Source: 1-14-2-50-31-20 sp964617555 (lineage in GTDB: Bacteria > Bacteroidota > Ignavibacteria > Ignavibacteriales > Melioribacteraceae). Taken from it: a stretch of DNA of 64,000 nt. The position numbers and the translations under genes were made by a program. The stretch spans positions 60,952 through 124,951 of the forward strand of contig CAZTYP010000106.1 in the NCBI GenBank assembly GCA_964617555.1, read 5' to 3'. How positions within the stretch are numbered: the first letter of the stretch is position 1; the number at the start of each line of letters is the position of its first letter. Below, piece by piece: positions 36,015 through 44,913 of the stretch. Under the pieces are notes generated by a model. It saw nothing but the letters and a program-made list of their open reading frames with translations. It was not told where the DNA came from and made no database searches.

Positions 36015-36089
36015 GTTTTTTTGTTTTTAACAAATGTAATCATTCAGTAAATTATATCTCCATTTTTTAACAAATAGAGGAAAAGAGGA

Positions 36090-36707
36090 ATGAAAAAGTT
36101 ATTATTATTATTGATATTTATTTCCGTATCAATTTTTGCACAAGAATACAAACGCTATCATTTCAAATCCGGAAAAATCGTGTATGAATCAACCGGAGCA
36201 ATGACAGGAACATCAACCACCTATTTTGATAATTACGGTATGTTAGAAGCCAAAAAATCCAATTTAACTATAGATATGATGGGAGTAAAACAAGAACATA
36301 ATTCTTTAGAGATAATGAAAGACAGATGGGTCTATTCCGTAAACTTAAAGACAAACACGGCAACAAAAATAGAAAATCCTATGTATCAATTATTTCCGAA
36401 TGGAGTTGAAGGTGAAGAAGTAGCAATTGCAATGATGAAAAAAATGGGCGGTAAAAAAATAGGAACCGAAACAGTAAGCGGAAAAAATTGTGATATTTGG
36501 GATGTTCCCAAAATGATGTCGAAAATTTGGGTTTGGAAAACAATTCCGATTAAAACGGAAACCAATGTAATGGGAATGCAAATTACACAAACCGCAACAA
36601 GTGTAGAAACCGATATCCCTATTTCACAAGATAAATTCAATATCCCTAAAGGAATAACAATTAAAACAATGGATAAAGTTGATTATAATAAAATGCTTGG
36701 TAAGTAG
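36090..36707 (+). CDS. Exported protein of unknown function (DUF4412-like)
   Basis: A 205-residue protein with signal peptide MKKLLLLLIFISVSIFAQ. The mature part is lysine- and methionine-rich beta-type sequence resembling DUF4412-like proteins (FKSGKIVYES, GKKIGTETVSGKNCDIWDV, TDIPISQDKFNIPKGI). Probably periplasmic, with a lipocalin/LolA-like build; function unknown. The next gene begins on the base after its stop codon, so the two are coupled. Confidence 0.65.
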   Translation: MKKLLLLLIFISVSIFAQEYKRYHFKSGKIVYESTGAMTGTSTTYFDNYGMLEAKKSNLTIDMMGVKQEHNSLEIMKDRWVYSVNLKTNTATKIENPMYQLFPNGVEGEEVAIAMMKKMGGKKIGTETVSGKNCDIWDVPKMMSKIWVWKTIPIKTETNVMGMQITQTATSVETDIPISQDKFNIPKGITIKTMDKVDYNKMLGK

Positions 36708-38129
36708 TTGAATAAAATTATTATAATACTGTTTTTATTTTATTCCGTTATTTTATCGCAAAATATTTTAAAGATTGATTCTCTTGATAAAAAAATAGTT
36801 GACTTAACGTTTAATGATAAATATACGGAAGTAAAACAAATTTGTGATTCATTAATAATTTCAAACAACAAAAATCCGAAATATTATTTTAATTGGTTTG
36901 GTGCCGATGCATTACAGCTTCACGAAAAAATTAATCGGTTCCCTTTATCGGGGAGAGATTCTTTGCGCGAAATCCTTGTTGATAAATCGATAGACAGCTT
37001 GGAAAAGGTTTTAAAGATGTTGGAAAATATTCCCAGAACACCGGCTAACAGATTTTATTTAGCATCGCTGCACGGATATTATTCTCGCTATGCCGGATTA
37101 AACGGCTATTGGTGGGCGGCTTACGTAAACGGGAAAAAAGCCAATGAGATGTTTGAAAAGTTAATAGAAGAATACCCTGATTTTTACGATGCTTATTTAT
37201 ACCCCGGGGTATTCGGATATTATGCCGCACGTTTAAACGGTTTTAACGCTTTTATTGCAAGTATTCTCGGAGTTTCGGGCAACAGAATTGATGGATTAAA
37301 ATATATTAATCTTGCTTTACGAAAAGGTGTTATCGTTTACCCTCAGGCATTGTTAATGAAGTTGGAAATTAATACCGTAATGGAAGATAACCCATATGAG
37401 GCAATACCGCTGTTTGAAGAGTTTATTAATAAATACCCTGCAAATAAACGGGTAATAAATTGGTACGGGCACACATTATTAAATCTGTATTTAACAAAAA
37501 AAACAGGGGAAAAAATTAATAACGATTCGCTAAAAATTATAGACTCTTTTGTAAAAGCTAAATATTATTTTATTTCCGGGAAAATAGATTCTTCAAAAAA
37601 ATATTCATTAATTGCATTCCGGAAACCAAATACATGGAAAGGTATTGTTGAGCACACGAAATATTATTATGTGTATTTGGCTTGGTTAACAAAAGATAAA
37701 AAAGAACTGAGAAAATATAAAAAGAAACTTAATGCTTATTATTCCTCTCTTTTTAGTAACGACATAAAACATGAAACCGAATCGAAATATATATATTTAT
37801 TAACGGTATTGCTTGCAAACAATAATTATCCCGAGTTTGAAAAAGAAGTAAAACATTCTCCTAAATTTAAATCGACCTATTTTGAAGCGGAATATAACTT
37901 ATTGCAAGGCATTGCTCTTTTTCATCGCGGTTATAAAAAAGAAGCAATTCCTTTTTTTGAAAATGCGGAAAAATCTCCCGACGAACGAAAACATACGATC
38001 GCTTTGCGATACCAATTGGATATTTATATGAACTGTCAACCTTCCTATAATAAAAAACAAAAATTAATTGAAAAAATTGAGGATTCGGATTTTGACAAAC
38101 TTATTTTCAGATTACAAGATTTTAATTAA
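36708..38129 (+). CDS. Exported TPR-like protein
   Basis: A 473-residue protein with signal peptide MNKIIIILFLFYSVILSQ. The rest is helical, aromatic-rich and matches degenerate tetratricopeptide repeats (AARLNGFNAFIASILGVSGN, IPLFEEFINKYPANKRVINWYG, ALFHRGYKKEAIPFFENAEK). No catalytic motif is seen. The start is TTG at 36708, immediately after the TAG of the preceding gene; it is required because the signal peptide begins there. Function unknown. Confidence 0.65.
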   Translation: MNKIIIILFLFYSVILSQNILKIDSLDKKIVDLTFNDKYTEVKQICDSLIISNNKNPKYYFNWFGADALQLHEKINRFPLSGRDSLREILVDKSIDSLEKVLKMLENIPRTPANRFYLASLHGYYSRYAGLNGYWWAAYVNGKKANEMFEKLIEEYPDFYDAYLYPGVFGYYAARLNGFNAFIASILGVSGNRIDGLKYINLALRKGVIVYPQALLMKLEINTVMEDNPYEAIPLFEEFINKYPANKRVINWYGHTLLNLYLTKKTGEKINNDSLKIIDSFVKAKYYFISGKIDSSKKYSLIAFRKPNTWKGIVEHTKYYYVYLAWLTKDKKELRKYKKKLNAYYSSLFSNDIKHETESKYIYLLTVLLANNNYPEFEKEVKHSPKFKSTYFEAEYNLLQGIALFHRGYKKEAIPFFENAEKSPDERKHTIALRYQLDIYMNCQPSYNKKQKLIEKIEDSDFDKLIFRLQDFN

Positions 38130-38150
38130 TAATACATTTCAAAATTATCA

Positions 38151-38777
38151 ATGAATACACTATATGAAATAATCGGTTATACGGGTTCTGTACTTGTTGC
38201 TCTTTCCCTTTCTATGAAAAACATACGGCTGTTACGAAAATTAAACCTTGCCGGCGCTTTTATTTTTTCGATGTACGGATTAATAATAGGTGCTTTTCCC
38301 GTCTTTGTTTTAAACGGCTATATTGCACTTATTGATGTTTACTATCTGTATAAGATGTACAAAACCAAAGAGCTTTTTCAAATGGTTTCCGTACAAGATA
38401 ATAAGCACAAATATTTAATTATGTTTTTGGATTTTTATTGGGATGATATTAAAAAATATTTTCCCGGGTTTAGCAGAAAAACAATTGAAGAAGCTGAATC
38501 ATTTTTTCTTTTAAGAGATTTACGCCCCGTAGGTCTTTTTATTTACAAAAAGATTTCGGATAAAGAAATTATGATTGAATTGGATTATGTAATACCGGAT
38601 TACAGAGATATGAAATCAGGAGAATATCTTTATAACACAGAAGTTAAATATCTTAAAAAAGAAGGGTACGAGAAATTAATTACCAAAACTGAAATTGAAG
38701 TTCACAAAAAATACTTGGAGCATCTCGGATTTAAAAAAACAGAAAAAAACAACTCCGTTTATATTAAAATCATTTAA
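38151..38777 (+). CDS. YgjV-like membrane segment fused to a GNAT-like domain
   Basis: A 208-residue protein. Residues 1-75 hold three transmembrane helices (IIGYTGSVLVALSLSMKNIR, AGAFIFSMYGLIIGAFPVF, NGYIALIDVYYLYKMYK), as in the YgjV group of inner-membrane proteins. Residues about 85-208 look like a GNAT acetyltransferase fold (RPVGLFIYKK, MIELDYVIPDYRD, then GYEKLITKTEIEVHKKYLEHLGFKKTE ending the fold). The acetyl-CoA loop is not clear. A membrane-tethered acetyltransferase is the best guess. Confidence 0.6.
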   Translation: MNTLYEIIGYTGSVLVALSLSMKNIRLLRKLNLAGAFIFSMYGLIIGAFPVFVLNGYIALIDVYYLYKMYKTKELFQMVSVQDNKHKYLIMFLDFYWDDIKKYFPGFSRKTIEEAESFFLLRDLRPVGLFIYKKISDKEIMIELDYVIPDYRDMKSGEYLYNTEVKYLKKEGYEKLITKTEIEVHKKYLEHLGFKKTEKNNSVYIKII

Positions 38778-38853
38778 AATTTGTGAAACCTTTTAAACTG
38801 TTATTCATCAAATTATATTAAAATTATTCTAAATAAGGGAGATTTTTTTATTT

Positions 38854-39105
38854 ATGGAGCAGAAAACTCAACCAAAAGTTATTATATTTACAACCCCGAC
38901 TTGCAGATATTGTAATCTTGCTAAAAGATATTTTCGGGAAAAGAAAATAAAGTTTACGGATGTGGATGTTTCCAGAGATCACCGTGCAGCCATGGATATG
39001 CAAAGGCGTACGGGGCAACAAGGTGTACCCGTAATTTTGATAGCAAACAGACCGATTGTTGGATTTGATAAAGCAAAAATTAATAGAATGTTAAACATAA
39101 AATAG
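38854..39105 (+). CDS. Glutaredoxin-like protein
   Basis: An 83-residue glutaredoxin/NrdH-type protein. TTPTCRYC gives the CxxC site (Cys17, Cys20); the cis-proline is in QQGVPVILI; GFDKAKINRML ends the fold. It is cytoplasmic and reduces disulfides or carries electrons to an unknown partner. groES starts 10 bases after its stop, with the ribosome binding site overlapping the stop, so both are probably on one transcript. Confidence 0.9.
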   Translation: MEQKTQPKVIIFTTPTCRYCNLAKRYFREKKIKFTDVDVSRDHRAAMDMQRRTGQQGVPVILIANRPIVGFDKAKINRMLNIK

Positions 39106-39115
39106 GGAGTTAGTG

Positions 39116-39388
39116 ATGAAAGTAAAACCATTAGATGACAGAGTACTTGTTGAAGTAGCTGTTGAAGAAGAAAAAACAGCATCAGGTATTATTATTCCGG
39201 ATACGGCAAAAGAAAAACCACGTATGGGAACGGTTATTGCAGTAGGTACCGATGAGGATTTGCAAGACCATATCAAAGTAGGTGATAAAATTCTTTTTGC
39301 AAAATATGGCGGTGAAGATATTACCGTTGGTGATGATGAATATAAAATTATTCAACGCGGAGATATTTTAGCGGTGTTGGAAGATTAA
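39116..39388 (+). CDS. groES: Co-chaperonin GroES
   Basis: A 90-residue GroES (Hsp10). VKPLDDRVLVE opens it; the mobile loop is EEEKTASGIIIPDTAKEKP, and GDKILFAKYGG and IIQRGDILAVLED follow. I take the ATG at 39116 rather than the in-frame GTG at 39113, since GGGAG (39105-39109) is six bases before the ATG. groEL does not follow; a terminator comes 13 bases after the stop codon. No CIRCE element is seen upstream of either this gene or the glutaredoxin gene. Confidence 0.95.
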   Translation: MKVKPLDDRVLVEVAVEEEKTASGIIIPDTAKEKPRMGTVIAVGTDEDLQDHIKVGDKILFAKYGGEDITVGDDEYKIIQRGDILAVLED

Positions 39389-39401
39389 GATTTTTGATAG
39401 T

Positions 39402-39433
39402 AAAAACGGCTGTTAAAAACAGCCGTTTTTTTT
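39402..39433 (+). terminator. groES terminator
   Basis: AAAAACGGCTGTT (39402-39414) pairs with AACAGCCGTTTTT (39418-39430) around a 3-base loop, with eight T residues. It may also serve the convergent M24 peptidase gene. Confidence 0.9.
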
Positions 39434-39461
39434 ATTTTAAATTCTTATTCAAATTAAAATA

Positions 39462-40655
39462 TTATTTATTTATAATAATAATCTCTTTTTGCGGGTTAGA
39501 TAAAAATTCCGCACCGTCTTTTCTTACTACAATAATTTCTTCTATTGTGGCAATTCCGTAGTCCTTAATAGGTAAACGTGGTTCAAGTGTAAAAATATTG
39601 TTCTCTTCAATTTCCAAATAGGGAATATTTCCGTAACGCTCCCAGCGCGGACCCAATAATGCTCCGCCGTCATGGGCAACACGTCCAACCTGATGCCCGA
39701 GCCCGTGAGGATATTCTTCGTAACCGTTTTCCACTATGTAACTGCGTGCAACTTCATCAATTTCCCAACCCTTTTTGCCCGGTTTAATTGCATCAAAGGC
39801 TCTTTGAATAGACTCCACAATAACATTAAATCCGCGCATCACTTCCGCGGGCGGCTCTGTTTCTCCCTCTTTAAGTACATACCAAGTTCTTTGCAAATCG
39901 GAACAATAGCCGTTTAACTTTATACCGAAGTCCATATTAATTACATGTCCGCGTTCTATTTTTTTATCGGTGGGCCCTGAATGAGCCCCTGCCGTATCGG
40001 GGCCTGTAAACACTGCCGGACAGTGTTCTTCATCCCAAGCTAAATCGAAGCCTTTCTTGTTACAAATGTTTTTTACAAAGTCGGCCACATCTTTTTCGGT
40101 TTTGCCCGGTTCAATAAAATCCGTTACTTGGTCAAAAATAATTAGAGTTTCTCTGATTGCCTCTTTCACCAAATTAATTTCGGTTTCGGATTTTCTGCCT
40201 CTCAATGCGGCAACAATCTCTTCCGACGAAACAAATCTATCGGGGTAAGGGGTTCCTTTTAATATATCAACTAATTCCAAATATACACCGTGTGTTAAAC
40301 CGTCTGCCAGACTGGAATTACGGGAATAATTTATTGCAATCGTTTTAGGATCAATGTCGGTAAGGGTTTTTACCAATTCTTCCCTAACGGATTTCAGATA
40401 AGGAATAATTTTTTTGTATGTGCCTACAGTTTTCATATTTGCTTCTTCAAGTGAGCCGATTATTGCGATTGTTTCACCCGTTTTGGTAATTATAAATGCA
40501 GAATGCCACGTCGCACCGGTACCGACAATCATATCCATCATCGGGTCTTTAATGTTTCCTGTTTCTCGCACAAAAGTAAGCCACATATCAATATTCTTTT
40601 CGTTTAGTATTTCAATAGCTTGTTGTTGTTTTTCCAATATCAATTCGTTTGTCAT
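39462..40655 (-). CDS. M24 family Xaa-Pro aminopeptidase
   Basis: A 397-residue creatinase/prolidase-fold enzyme. An N-terminal domain (1-155) is followed by the catalytic pita-bread domain. The metal ligands are visible: NMDFGIKLNGYCSDLQRTWY (two aspartates), HGLGHQVG (histidine), FTLEPRLP and TIEEIIVV (glutamates). It should remove N-terminal residues preceding proline or split Xaa-Pro dipeptides in the cytoplasm. A GGAG site precedes the ATG. It is convergent with groES. Confidence 0.9.
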   Translation of the reverse strand: MTNELILEKQQQAIEILNEKNIDMWLTFVRETGNIKDPMMDMIVGTGATWHSAFIITKTGETIAIIGSLEEANMKTVGTYKKIIPYLKSVREELVKTLTDIDPKTIAINYSRNSSLADGLTHGVYLELVDILKGTPYPDRFVSSEEIVAALRGRKSETEINLVKEAIRETLIIFDQVTDFIEPGKTEKDVADFVKNICNKKGFDLAWDEEHCPAVFTGPDTAGAHSGPTDKKIERGHVINMDFGIKLNGYCSDLQRTWYVLKEGETEPPAEVMRGFNVIVESIQRAFDAIKPGKKGWEIDEVARSYIVENGYEEYPHGLGHQVGRVAHDGGALLGPRWERYGNIPYLEIEENNIFTLEPRLPIKDYGIATIEEIIVVRKDGAEFLSNPQKEIIIINK

Positions 40656-40798
40656 AATTACTCCGTTATTTTTTAATATCTAAAGATAGGATATTAATTC
40701 AAATATAGAAAAAGAAGAAAGATTTTTTTATCCTTATATGACTCTTTTTATGAAACATTATTTATATTTCATTATCAATTATAACAACAACTATCATT

Positions 40799-43219
40799 GT
40801 GAAAACAAGATTTTTCATTTGCTTATTCTTTTTACCTGCACTGCTTTTTGCCAAAACGTTTTTAATAACCGGAACGGTTACCGATAGAATTAGTAAACAA
40901 GCATTGGCTTTTGCAAATATAAGAGTAAAAGGAACTACGCTCGGTACGTCTTCGAACGAAAAGGGTGAATATATTTTAAGATTGCCCAAAGGGAAACATA
41001 AATTAATAGCATCGTTTATCGGATATAAGTCCGACACGGTTTCGTTAAACTTAACCACAGATATTCCTATTAATTTTAAATTACTTAGAATATCGGTTAG
41101 GCTTGATGAAATAACGGTTTTACCCGGAGAAAATCCTGCATTGGCAATAATACGAAAGACCATTAAAACAAAACAAAAAAGGAACGAAAAACTTTTGTCT
41201 TATAAATTTAAGGCATATACAAAAGGGATTGTAAAAACAACACAGGATATTTCCGTTAAGGCGAAAAGAGCCGGACTGAGCTTGGGAATAAGGGATACTG
41301 CAAAGTTAAAAATAACGGGAATACTTGAAAACGAAAGCATTGGTGTTTATAAAAAACCGGATAATTACAAAGAAGAAATAACAGCCCGAAAACAAACCTC
41401 GAATTTTCCATCGTCAATTAACATGCTTACCGGTGGAAGAATTATACAAAATTTTTATGCCGAAGACATTCAATTTTTTGGACGTTACCTGGTTAGCCCT
41501 ATTGCCGATGATGCTTTAGATTTTTATTACTATTATATAGAAGATACAATTGCTATTGATAACAGCGCCGTTTTCAAAATAAAATTTGAACCGGATTATA
41601 AATCGAATCCGGGGTTTTACGGTTATCTGTTTATTACCGATAAAACATTTAACTTAATAAAACTTGATATAAATCTTAACGATGCCGCAAATCCGGGTGG
41701 AATTTTTTCCAAAGTAAATATTGTGCAACAATATTTACCTTATGCCGATTCGATTTATATGCCGATTGACTATCGTCTGTTTGTTAAGGGAAATGTACTT
41801 GGAATGGCAAAATTTGCTTTCGATATCGAATCTGTTTTGTACGATTATGAAATTAACCCTACAATTAATGATGATTTTTTTGATATGACAATACTCAAAA
41901 TTTTGCCGGAAGCCGATAAGGTTGATAAAACATATTGGGAAAAAAATCAAAAAATCCCGAATTCCCCGGAAGAAATCTCGGCTTATAAACGAATTGACAG
42001 CCTTGAAGCCATTCCGTTAACCTTTGCCGATAGGTTTACCTGGCTTTCTACAAGAATCCGGTTAAGTGAAAAATTTTCCACAGTAGGCACAATGAGTTTG
42101 TATCGTTTTAATAAAGTTGAAGGACATACACTCAACGGTGGGCTTTATTATGACGATTTTGAAGAGAAACGATTAAAATTTAATTTAGATTTTAACTACG
42201 GTTTTTCGGATAAAAAATGGAAAGGGTCTCTTTGGAGCAGATATTTATTCGGTAAATATAGAACAACAAAACTTACTCTTTCCGTATTTGATAATTTAAA
42301 TGTATTGTTTGAACATTCCGATGATTACGGAAATTTTCTTTCAACATTAACTTCGCTTTTTGCTCATTACGAATTCCGTGATTATTACTACTCAAACGGA
42401 TTTAAATTTAATATCACCGCACCGGTATTACCTGTTCTCAATTTTGGTTTTGGAATAAGCAACAGAACAGACAAGAATACCAGAGTAAATTCCGAATATT
42501 CGTTTTTTAATAAAGATAAATTTTATGACCCGAGTAAGAAAATATTCGAAGGAAAAATCGTAACTCTTTCGGCCGATTTTAAATTGGATTTCAGGAAATT
42601 TATAGAAGACGGATATTTCAGAAGAAGAACATCAATGGGCAAATCGTATTTTACCTTAGCCGGTAAAGCGGTTTTCAGCAATAAATCCAAAATGACAAGT
42701 AACCTCGATTTTCAGATTTACAGTTTGAATTTTTTTGCTTCCATAAATTCTTTTAAATCCACAAAGTATATTATAGAAGCAAATGGGTTTTACGCAACGA
42801 ATGCAATCCCTTTTCAGATGATGACAGCACTTCCCGGTAATTTACTACCGTTAGCAAAGGATGAAACCTTTAGAACAATTAATCTTTTTTATTATATGAG
42901 CGATCGGGCTTTTACGGTGATAACACAATACCGGTTTAACGACGAGTTGTTCAAAATGTTGCATATTCCGTTACTTAAGGATTGGAGAATAAAATTGGAT
43001 GCTCACTTTAATATTGCATTAACGGAAATCAGTCAAGCCTCAAAACAATTAAACCAATTCTCTTTTAACAATATTTACAAAGAGTTCAACAAACCGCTAT
43101 ATGAAATCGGTTTCGGAATAGGACATCAATTAATACCGCTAAAGATTGAATTTACCTGGAGATTAACTCACCGCAACGAAAATTCATTTGTAATAGGAAT
43201 TAATTCCGTTACATTTTAG
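40799..43219 (+). CDS. Outer-membrane protein with carboxypeptidase-like domain (DUF5686-like)
   Basis: An 806-residue exported protein. The signal peptide ends LFFLPALLFAK. Residues about 22-100 are a carboxypeptidase-regulatory-like beta-sandwich (ITGTVTDRISKQALAFANIR, SSNEKGEYILRLPKGKH). The long remainder is barrel-like and matches DUF5686 proteins (NMLTGGRIIQNFYAEDIQFF, FKIKFEPDYKSNPGFYGYLF, then repeated aromatic strands to the end). Found mostly in Bacteroidota; function unknown. The start is GTG at 40799, without a visible ribosome binding site. Confidence 0.8.
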   Translation: MKTRFFICLFFLPALLFAKTFLITGTVTDRISKQALAFANIRVKGTTLGTSSNEKGEYILRLPKGKHKLIASFIGYKSDTVSLNLTTDIPINFKLLRISVRLDEITVLPGENPALAIIRKTIKTKQKRNEKLLSYKFKAYTKGIVKTTQDISVKAKRAGLSLGIRDTAKLKITGILENESIGVYKKPDNYKEEITARKQTSNFPSSINMLTGGRIIQNFYAEDIQFFGRYLVSPIADDALDFYYYYIEDTIAIDNSAVFKIKFEPDYKSNPGFYGYLFITDKTFNLIKLDINLNDAANPGGIFSKVNIVQQYLPYADSIYMPIDYRLFVKGNVLGMAKFAFDIESVLYDYEINPTINDDFFDMTILKILPEADKVDKTYWEKNQKIPNSPEEISAYKRIDSLEAIPLTFADRFTWLSTRIRLSEKFSTVGTMSLYRFNKVEGHTLNGGLYYDDFEEKRLKFNLDFNYGFSDKKWKGSLWSRYLFGKYRTTKLTLSVFDNLNVLFEHSDDYGNFLSTLTSLFAHYEFRDYYYSNGFKFNITAPVLPVLNFGFGISNRTDKNTRVNSEYSFFNKDKFYDPSKKIFEGKIVTLSADFKLDFRKFIEDGYFRRRTSMGKSYFTLAGKAVFSNKSKMTSNLDFQIYSLNFFASINSFKSTKYIIEANGFYATNAIPFQMMTALPGNLLPLAKDETFRTINLFYYMSDRAFTVITQYRFNDELFKMLHIPLLKDWRIKLDAHFNIALTEISQASKQLNQFSFNNIYKEFNKPLYEIGFGIGHQLIPLKIEFTWRLTHRNENSFVIGINSVTF

Positions 43220-43242
43220 TTTAAGTTTTACCGAAAGATAGT

Positions 43243-43770
43243 TTATAAATTATTCTTCAAAAACTTAACGGAAAAAGGATAAATATAATCTTTTTCCATT
43301 ATTACGCGAACGGCATTTAACGTTGTTATTACCGTTACAAATAAAACTATCAGTAAAAAAAGCATCAAACCGTATGTAATGGAAAAAAACAAAAGACTTA
43401 TTGCAACGGCAATATATATTAAAAGTGAGAACTGAAAATTTATAACATCTTTGGTATGGTTTCCCAATTCTTTAATTTCATCTTTTTTATATTTCCATAC
43501 TAACCAAGGGAACAGAGGAACAAAGAAAAAATTTGTAAGGTGCAAAGTAAGCAACCAAACTTTTGAATCATCCTCGTCGTCAAAGGGAATATCATAACCG
43601 AGTTCTTCCCCAATTTGTTTTAACACAAAAAGTTTCGGACTAACTTCCCCCTCTTCAATTCGCTTTATTGTCCAGGTGTTTGTTTTACACCGTTTTGCAA
43701 GGTCTTCTTGTGTAAATCCCTTCGCTTTTCTCAACTCCGCAATTTTTTTACCTACTTCGTGTAAATTCAT
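43243..43770 (-). CDS. Membrane-bound XRE-family regulator (HTH plus DUF4870-like)
   Basis: A 175-residue protein. Residues 1-60 are an HTH_3 DNA-binding domain (GKKIAELRKAKGFTQEDLAKRCKTNTWTIKR in two helices with the turn). Residues 68-160 form three membrane helices with the DUF4870-like pattern (LTLHLTNFFFVPLFPWLVWKYKK, TKDVINFQFSLLIYI). It is a membrane-anchored repressor or sensor of unknown signal. It has the clearest promoter-like sequence in the window upstream and lies divergent from menA. Confidence 0.82.
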   Translation of the reverse strand: MNLHEVGKKIAELRKAKGFTQEDLAKRCKTNTWTIKRIEEGEVSPKLFVLKQIGEELGYDIPFDDEDDSKVWLLTLHLTNFFFVPLFPWLVWKYKKDEIKELGNHTKDVINFQFSLLIYIAVAISLLFFSITYGLMLFLLIVLFVTVITTLNAVRVIMEKDYIYPFSVKFLKNNL

Positions 43771-43792
43771 TTTTTCCCATGTTTTTTCTCAA

Positions 43793-43823
43793 CAAAAGTA
43801 ATCTCGATAAAAACATATGTCAA
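43793..43823 (-). promoter_or_regulatory. Candidate promoter for the XRE regulator
   Basis: Read on the minus strand: TTGACA (43823-43818), 17 bases, then TACTTTTG (43800-43793). The second box matches TAnnTTTG exactly, and the first matches both a -35 TTGACA and the Bacteroidota TTG element at proper spacing. It is 22 bases from the ATG. Confidence 0.5.
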
Positions 43824-44034
43824 CAAAATACTTTAAATAAATAACCGTATATATTTGCACAATGGTTTTTCGGGTTAAATTTTTTTTGCTTTTACCACAA
43901 TGTCGTTTCTACAAAATCACTTACTGATAATATTTTAATTTCACTTTTATTTTGGAAAGACATATTAAAATATTTTGACGAATGGATATTTACTTTTTTA
44001 TTTTGCAACTTAAAAATAACAGATTAACAATGTA

Positions 44035-44913
44035 ATGAATGAAAAGATAAAATTATGGATTTTAGCAAGCAGACCTAAAACTTTACCTGCGGCAGTTGCA
44101 CCGGTGCTTGTGGGAACGGCTCTTGCTTTTAATGCCGGAAAATTTAATGCTGTTGCGGCATCGGTTGCTCTTATTTGTTCATTGTTTATTCAAATAGGCA
44201 CTAATTTTGTAAATGATTTATATGATTATTTGAAAGGGACAGATGACGAAAATCGTGTAGGACCGGAACGGGCTTTGGCTTCCGGATGGATTAAACCTGA
44301 AGAAATGAAAATGGCGATATATTTAACTTTCGGGTTCACATTTTTATTGGGGCTTTATCTTGTTTGGCATGCAGGATGGATAATTTTATTAATCGGGCTC
44401 TTGTCAATACTTTCCGGATATGCATATACAGCAGGTCCCTACCCTCTTGCTTATAACGGGTTGGGTGATGTTTTTGTTTTCCTTTTTTTCGGAATTGTAG
44501 CCGTGGCGGGTACGTATTATGTACAGGCATTGGAGTTTTCACATTTGGCTCTGGTTGTTGCCGTACCGGTCGGATTATTAATAACCGATATTCTTGTAAT
44601 AAATAATTATCGTGATGCGGATGAGGATGCAAAGAAAAACAAACAAACGCTTGTTGTTAAATTCGGAAAACGCTTTGCCCGCTTGCAATATTTGGGTTCC
44701 GTTATTATTGCGTTTTTTGTTCCTCCTTATCTTTATCTTTTTGAAAAGAAATCGCTTTGGATTTTTTTACCGATTCTTTCTTTACCTCTTGCAGTTAAAT
44801 TAATAAAAGATGTATATAAATTAACGGGAACGGAATTAAACAAAACGCTTGAACAAACCGCAAAACTTTCGGTAATATATTCCATCCTTTTTTCTTTAGG
44901 AATTGCTTTATGA
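44035..44913 (+). CDS. menA: 1,4-dihydroxy-2-naphthoate polyprenyltransferase
   Basis: A 292-residue UbiA-superfamily membrane enzyme with about nine helices. ASRPKTLPAAVAPVLVGTAL is the MenA N-terminus; NDLYDYLKGTDDENRVGP holds the first aspartate-rich prenyl-diphosphate site, and NNYRDADEDAKKNKQTLVV the second. It attaches the isoprenoid tail in menaquinone synthesis. It overlaps menC by four bases, starting a three-gene unit. Confidence 0.95.
   Translation: MNEKIKLWILASRPKTLPAAVAPVLVGTALAFNAGKFNAVAASVALICSLFIQIGTNFVNDLYDYLKGTDDENRVGPERALASGWIKPEEMKMAIYLTFGFTFLLGLYLVWHAGWIILLIGLLSILSGYAYTAGPYPLAYNGLGDVFVFLFFGIVAVAGTYYVQALEFSHLALVVAVPVGLLITDILVINNYRDADEDAKKNKQTLVVKFGKRFARLQYLGSVIIAFFVPPYLYLFEKKSLWIFLPILSLPLAVKLIKDVYKLTGTELNKTLEQTAKLSVIYSILFSLGIAL

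Noticed and set aside
38778..39115. CIRCE/HrcA site before glutaredoxin-groES
   Set aside because: No TTAGCACTC-N9-GAGTGCTAA pattern is present here or before clpB.
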